This document shows positions 63,535 through 64,000 of a stretch of DNA of 64,000 bases, piece by piece (within the stretch, counting starts at the first letter, position 1; each line of letters starts with the position of its first letter). The translations under genes and the position numbers were made by a program. The stretch comes from Asaia sp. W19. Lineage in GTDB: Bacteria > Pseudomonadota > Alphaproteobacteria > Acetobacterales > Acetobacteraceae. The stretch spans positions 1 to 64,000 of the forward strand of contig NZ_PNQZ01000066.1 in NCBI RefSeq assembly GCF_003994335.1, given 5' to 3'. The notes under the pieces were generated by a model. The model was not told where the DNA came from and ran no database searches. It worked only from the letters and a program-made list of their open reading frames with translations.

Positions 63535-64000
63535 ATGATCCTTGCCGTGATCCTGGCAGGGGGGAGGGGAAGTCGGCTAGGCGGATGCGACAAGCCCCTC
63601 CTCCCCCTGGGGCATCATAGCCTGATCGAGGAGATCATCGACAGGGTCACGCCTCAGGTAAGGGGGCTGGCACTTGCCACCAGGCCGGACCAGATCGGGT
63701 CGTATGAGCGGTTCAATCTGCCCGTATTGCCCGATCGCTTTGAGGGATTGGGTCCGCTCTGCGGCGTGCTCTCGGCCCTCGAGTGGGGCGCTGAGCGGGG
63801 GGCGAGCGGAGTGGTGACGCTGCCTGGTGACACGCCCTTTATTCCGCGTGACTTTATCGAGCGGCTCGTGCCCGGACCCGCCTGTGCGGCAAGAGAGGAC
63901 CGGGTTCACCCTCTGCTCGCTCTCTGGCCTGTTTCATGCCTCGAGCGTTTCCATGATTATTTTGAGGCGGCGCGCCTATCCGGCATACGTCGCGCGCTCG
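63535..64000 (+). CDS. mobA: Molybdenum cofactor guanylyltransferase MobA (N-terminal part)
   Basis: Open to the window edge, about 155 residues. Nucleotide-binding start ILAVILAGGRGSRLGGCDKP, with LPVLPDRFEGLGPLCGVLSA and VVTLPGDTPFI (metal-binding Asp), all typical of MobA. Adds GMP to molybdopterin to give the MGD cofactor for periplasmic and cytoplasmic reductases. Incomplete here. Confidence 0.88.
   Translation, partial: MILAVILAGGRGSRLGGCDKPLLPLGHHSLIEEIIDRVTPQVRGLALATRPDQIGSYERFNLPVLPDRFEGLGPLCGVLSALEWGAERGASGVVTLPGDTPFIPRDFIERLVPGPACAAREDRVHPLLALWPVSCLERFHDYFEAARLSGIRRAL

Noticed and set aside
1..64000. CRISPR array
   Set aside because: I saw no series of regularly spaced direct repeats, and no cas genes.

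Overview
The window looks like part of an alphaproteobacterial chromosome, most likely an acetic acid bacterium (Acetobacteraceae). I infer this from the GC-rich coding style, the gene families (Wzm/Wzt-type exporter, DhnA-type class I aldolase, UPF0260 and YgjP pair, NodT-type efflux) and an IS of the IS5/IS427 type. No rRNA or ribosomal protein gene is present to fix the taxon.

Region 1 (1-4.9 kb) is the end of a nonribosomal peptide locus. It has a terminal C-A-T-TE module, cut by an in-frame TGA in the condensation domain, then a MATE exporter and a 4'-phosphopantetheinyl transferase. Region 2 (4.9-7.1 kb) is gene-poor and holds a decayed N-terminus of a tyrosine integrase.

Region 3 (7.1-26.6 kb) is a compact catabolic and uptake locus. 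Two divergent blocks share an intergenic region with a GTATAC-type candidate operator. The leftward block encodes a three-subunit flavin/iron-sulfur dehydrogenase (2Fe-2S subunit, HcnB/OoxA-like, DAO-like), a DapA-family lyase, a GntR/FCD regulator and a dihydropyrimidinase-like amidohydrolase. The rightward block encodes two polar amino acid type ABC importers, a second DapA-family enzyme and a 978-residue protein that fuses all three dehydrogenase subunits. An M20 amidohydrolase, whose promoter region carries a near-identical operator, and a TonB-dependent receptor follow. The set resembles opine, imino-acid or D-amino-acid oxidation, but the substrate cannot be read from sequence.

Region 4 (26.8-29.2 kb) is an inactivated IS5-family element that truncates a tyrosine integrase, followed by an attachment-site copy. 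Region 5 (29.2-44.7 kb) is a mobilizable island bounded by 31-bp imperfect direct repeats of the 3' end of tRNA-Leu(UAA). It carries an intact integrase, an HUH Rep-like protein, MobA/MobC, serine recombinases, an ABC-three-component (Lamassu-like) defence operon with a hydrolase effector, a PIN-domain protein and an unknown three-gene envelope operon. The three integrase starts (relic, truncated, intact) lie in the same orientation, which suggests serial insertion of islands at one tRNA.

Region 6 (44.8-64 kb) looks like ordinary chromosome: YgjP and UPF0260 proteins, an odd ABC-like pair with a degenerate ATPase, DUF1656/HlyD/NodT efflux, a DnaJ-class chaperone, a POT peptide transporter, a POTRA protein, a 1-Cys peroxiredoxin, an SLT-SPOR lipoprotein, a polysaccharide ABC exporter, fructose-bisphosphate aldolase, an amidohydrolase and the start of mobA (molybdenum cofactor guanylyltransferase).
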